Part shown: positions 62,400-64,000 of the stretch, piece by piece
Layout of the letters: each line of letters begins with the position of its first letter
Position numbering within the stretch: position 1 is the stretch's first letter
NCBI GenBank assembly: GCA_034190875.2
Contig: CM067354.1
Span: 49,909,908-49,973,907 of the forward strand
DNA from: Urechis unicinctus
Taxonomy: Eukaryota; Annelida; Polychaeta; Xenopneusta; Urechidae
DNA length: 64,000 nt
Direction of reading: 5' to 3'
Position numbers and translations under genes: made by a program
The notes under the pieces: generated by a model
The model's database searches: none
Told to the model about the DNA's origin: nothing
The model's input: only the letters and a program-made list of their open reading frames with translations

Positions 62400-63300
62400 G
62401 GTCATTTTTATTTCCTGATGTGATGTTTCAACATAATTGTATTCTTTATGCAGAAATGCAGAATGAAGCCGGCAAAATGTTTTTAGGGCGTCCAAAGTTT
62501 GTAGTACATGGCGTTGCATGTTTATCAAGTCAAAGTAATAATGTCAATCATCATTGTTCAGATAATGCTTAAGCTTGAATGTTACATAGCTTTGTTTCAG
62601 AATTTCTACCCACGTTTGCATAGTGCCCATTTTTCCCAATGAGTCAGTTTACCATATCGACAGCAAGTTACCATATACAGGAAACATTTGAAAAAACGCA
62701 TATATCGCGGTCGGTAATATCTAGTGATGATGCAGATCGAGAGTTGGTGGTTTGGTTCAATTTGCCACACTATGCGGGTACTCAGAAGCATGGTCAGCAT
62801 TAAAAACATTAGAGAGAATGGTCTGAATGCTTATTTTGTTATAAGTGCAGTATATAGCCCCTGGACGAAGGCTGATTGTCGTGCAGTCCATACGTGAAGA
62901 AGCAAACTATATATAGTGAAGCAACTCATAGTACAATATCGCCAAACTGCAGTTTATTTTCTATTGTTGCTGGAAGTGTAAAAAGGCTCCAAGATGCTCT
63001 GGCGCAATAAAACCCCGCAAATCTACCTTGATTCAACGGCTTAAGGCATAGAGAGCATATGTTTGCAAACATTGCTATGCATTCAATGAGGAAATTTCGA
63101 TATACGACCAATCGGAAGCAGCAAAAGTTAAGAGAACAACAGCCGACTAATAATGATTTTACAGACGGATAGCATTAAACAAAATGTATTTCATAACTGA
63201 TTTCAGTACATATAACCGGCACTTAAACTTGCATTCATATTTCGCGAATACATATTTGAATGATATATGTAAATAAGTACAATTATTGATGCTAACAATG
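62400..63300 (-). other. 3' flank of the inverted KCNMB-like pseudogene
   Basis: Read on the minus strand it follows 20247-20960 block for block (see that entry), so the duplication covers at least 0.7 kb beyond the stop codon. Confidence 0.6.
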
Positions 63301-64000
63301 CAATAAAAGGTCACATGCTGTAAATGAAATCGATGCTTCAGTTAAACAGGGTCTGAGTTATGAGGATTGTACCAACAAGGATAGCTGCGATTCCGTCGGC
63401 CATATTGAATTTCGAATCGACGCACAGCAGCTTCATTCTCGACTTTGGATCCCAAGCAGGTCGGGTAGAAGGAACACTGCAAATAGCACATACCATACAC
63501 AGTCCGTTCTAAATTAATCATGAATATTGATCATTCTTAACATGCTTCATTGACGATAAAGTGACTTACTGATTTGTGCAAATATGTCTCATCAACAACC
63601 AACGGAGAAATACGCATACTGTTATAGAGGTCTGTGATAGCGACCATAATACGAACACATGGATAATGTGAAGTGCATCCTTTACCACACGAACATTGTT
63701 TGTAAGCTGTGTATTCCGTCTCATTTCTAACGCACTCATTGACAATAAACCGTAACCCTTTTGTGTATGGTAGAAGAATGAACGTCGTACTGACAATCAG
63801 TGACACAATACTGCAAAGCAGTATCATTATCAGAAGTAGGTACATTGTCAAAATACAAGAGTTTGTAAATCTACAATCCATTTGTTTGGCGCATGTGTCT
63901 GATTACATCCTTAGTGAGGGAAAGTATCTAGACACAGTGTATTCCACGCTATAATCCTCAGCATCGCTGCTTTCACCACATCCATCACCGGCTGACGTAG
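63301..64000 (-). pseudogene. KCNMB-like pseudogene, inverted second copy (start outside window)
   Basis: On the minus strand the exon-1 part runs from the window edge to 63570, the intron is 63569-63477 (93 bases, gtaagt...ttgcag, same length and phase as the intact gene), and exon 2 starts at 63476. TM1, the loop with all exon-1 Cys, and the CSFYPTCLGS start of exon 2 are kept at high identity. Three lesions break it. TCA has become TAA at 63905-63903 in the N-terminal region. TTA has become TAA at 63344-63342 in the loop before TM2. About 17 bases are lost near 63311, removing the HGLLWP region and shifting TM2 out of frame. A 6-base in-frame deletion (gcttac) precedes TM1. The intact gene's ATG would lie about 67 bases beyond the window. 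It could still yield a truncated one-span product from an internal ATG (63881), so loss of function is inferred. Confidence 0.8.

Overview
This is eukaryotic (animal) DNA. It is AT-rich and gene-poor. It has gt/ag introns, long (TA)n and (TG)n/(CA)n tracts, and decayed transposons of animal type: a pogo/Tigger element, the 3' end of a non-LTR retrotransposon (LINE), and THAP and YqaJ relics. I infer a non-vertebrate animal, probably marine, but nothing here fixes the species. There are no operons, rRNA, tRNA or CRISPR arrays. Most open frames are short and look like chance, because the window is mainly old, diverged duplications.

The one gene I recognise with confidence is a two-exon gene at 19380-20246 (+). 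It encodes a 257-residue protein with two membrane segments, resembling the beta subunits of BK (large-conductance calcium-activated) potassium channels (KCNMB family). It sits among its own wreckage. An inverted pseudogene copy lies at 63301-64000 (-). A scrambled pseudogene lies at 38614-38905. A copy that lost its gene body but kept both flanks lies at 30040-30520. Two tandem fragments of the extracellular loop lie at 40261-40665. The flanks, including the 3' region and the (TG)n tract with its border, were duplicated with the gene.

Layout. 0-1.2 kb: coding-looking exons of an unrecognised membrane protein, one with a frameshift. 3.57-4.62 kb: pogo/Tigger-like element. 7-18.5 kb: diverged repeats (families A, B, D, E, F), a (TA)n tract and a 60-bp-arm hairpin. 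19-22 kb: the intact KCNMB-like gene, its 3' flank and (TG)n. 23-29 kb: families C, H, G and an inverted A copy. 29.5-40.7 kb: a tail exon with an RPSYEQV motif, the body-less and scrambled KCNMB copies and their flanks, and a transmembrane reading frame near 33.4 kb. 42.6-43 kb: long (TA)n. 47-51.5 kb: a second F copy and a tandem duplication carrying a LINE tail. 53-59.4 kb: two more C copies with the YqaJ and THAP relics between them. 59.6-64 kb: (CA)n, inverted D, and the inverted KCNMB-like pseudogene with its 3' flank.

Repeat family letters are my own labels. Their boundaries were found by eye and are approximate, usually within tens of bases.
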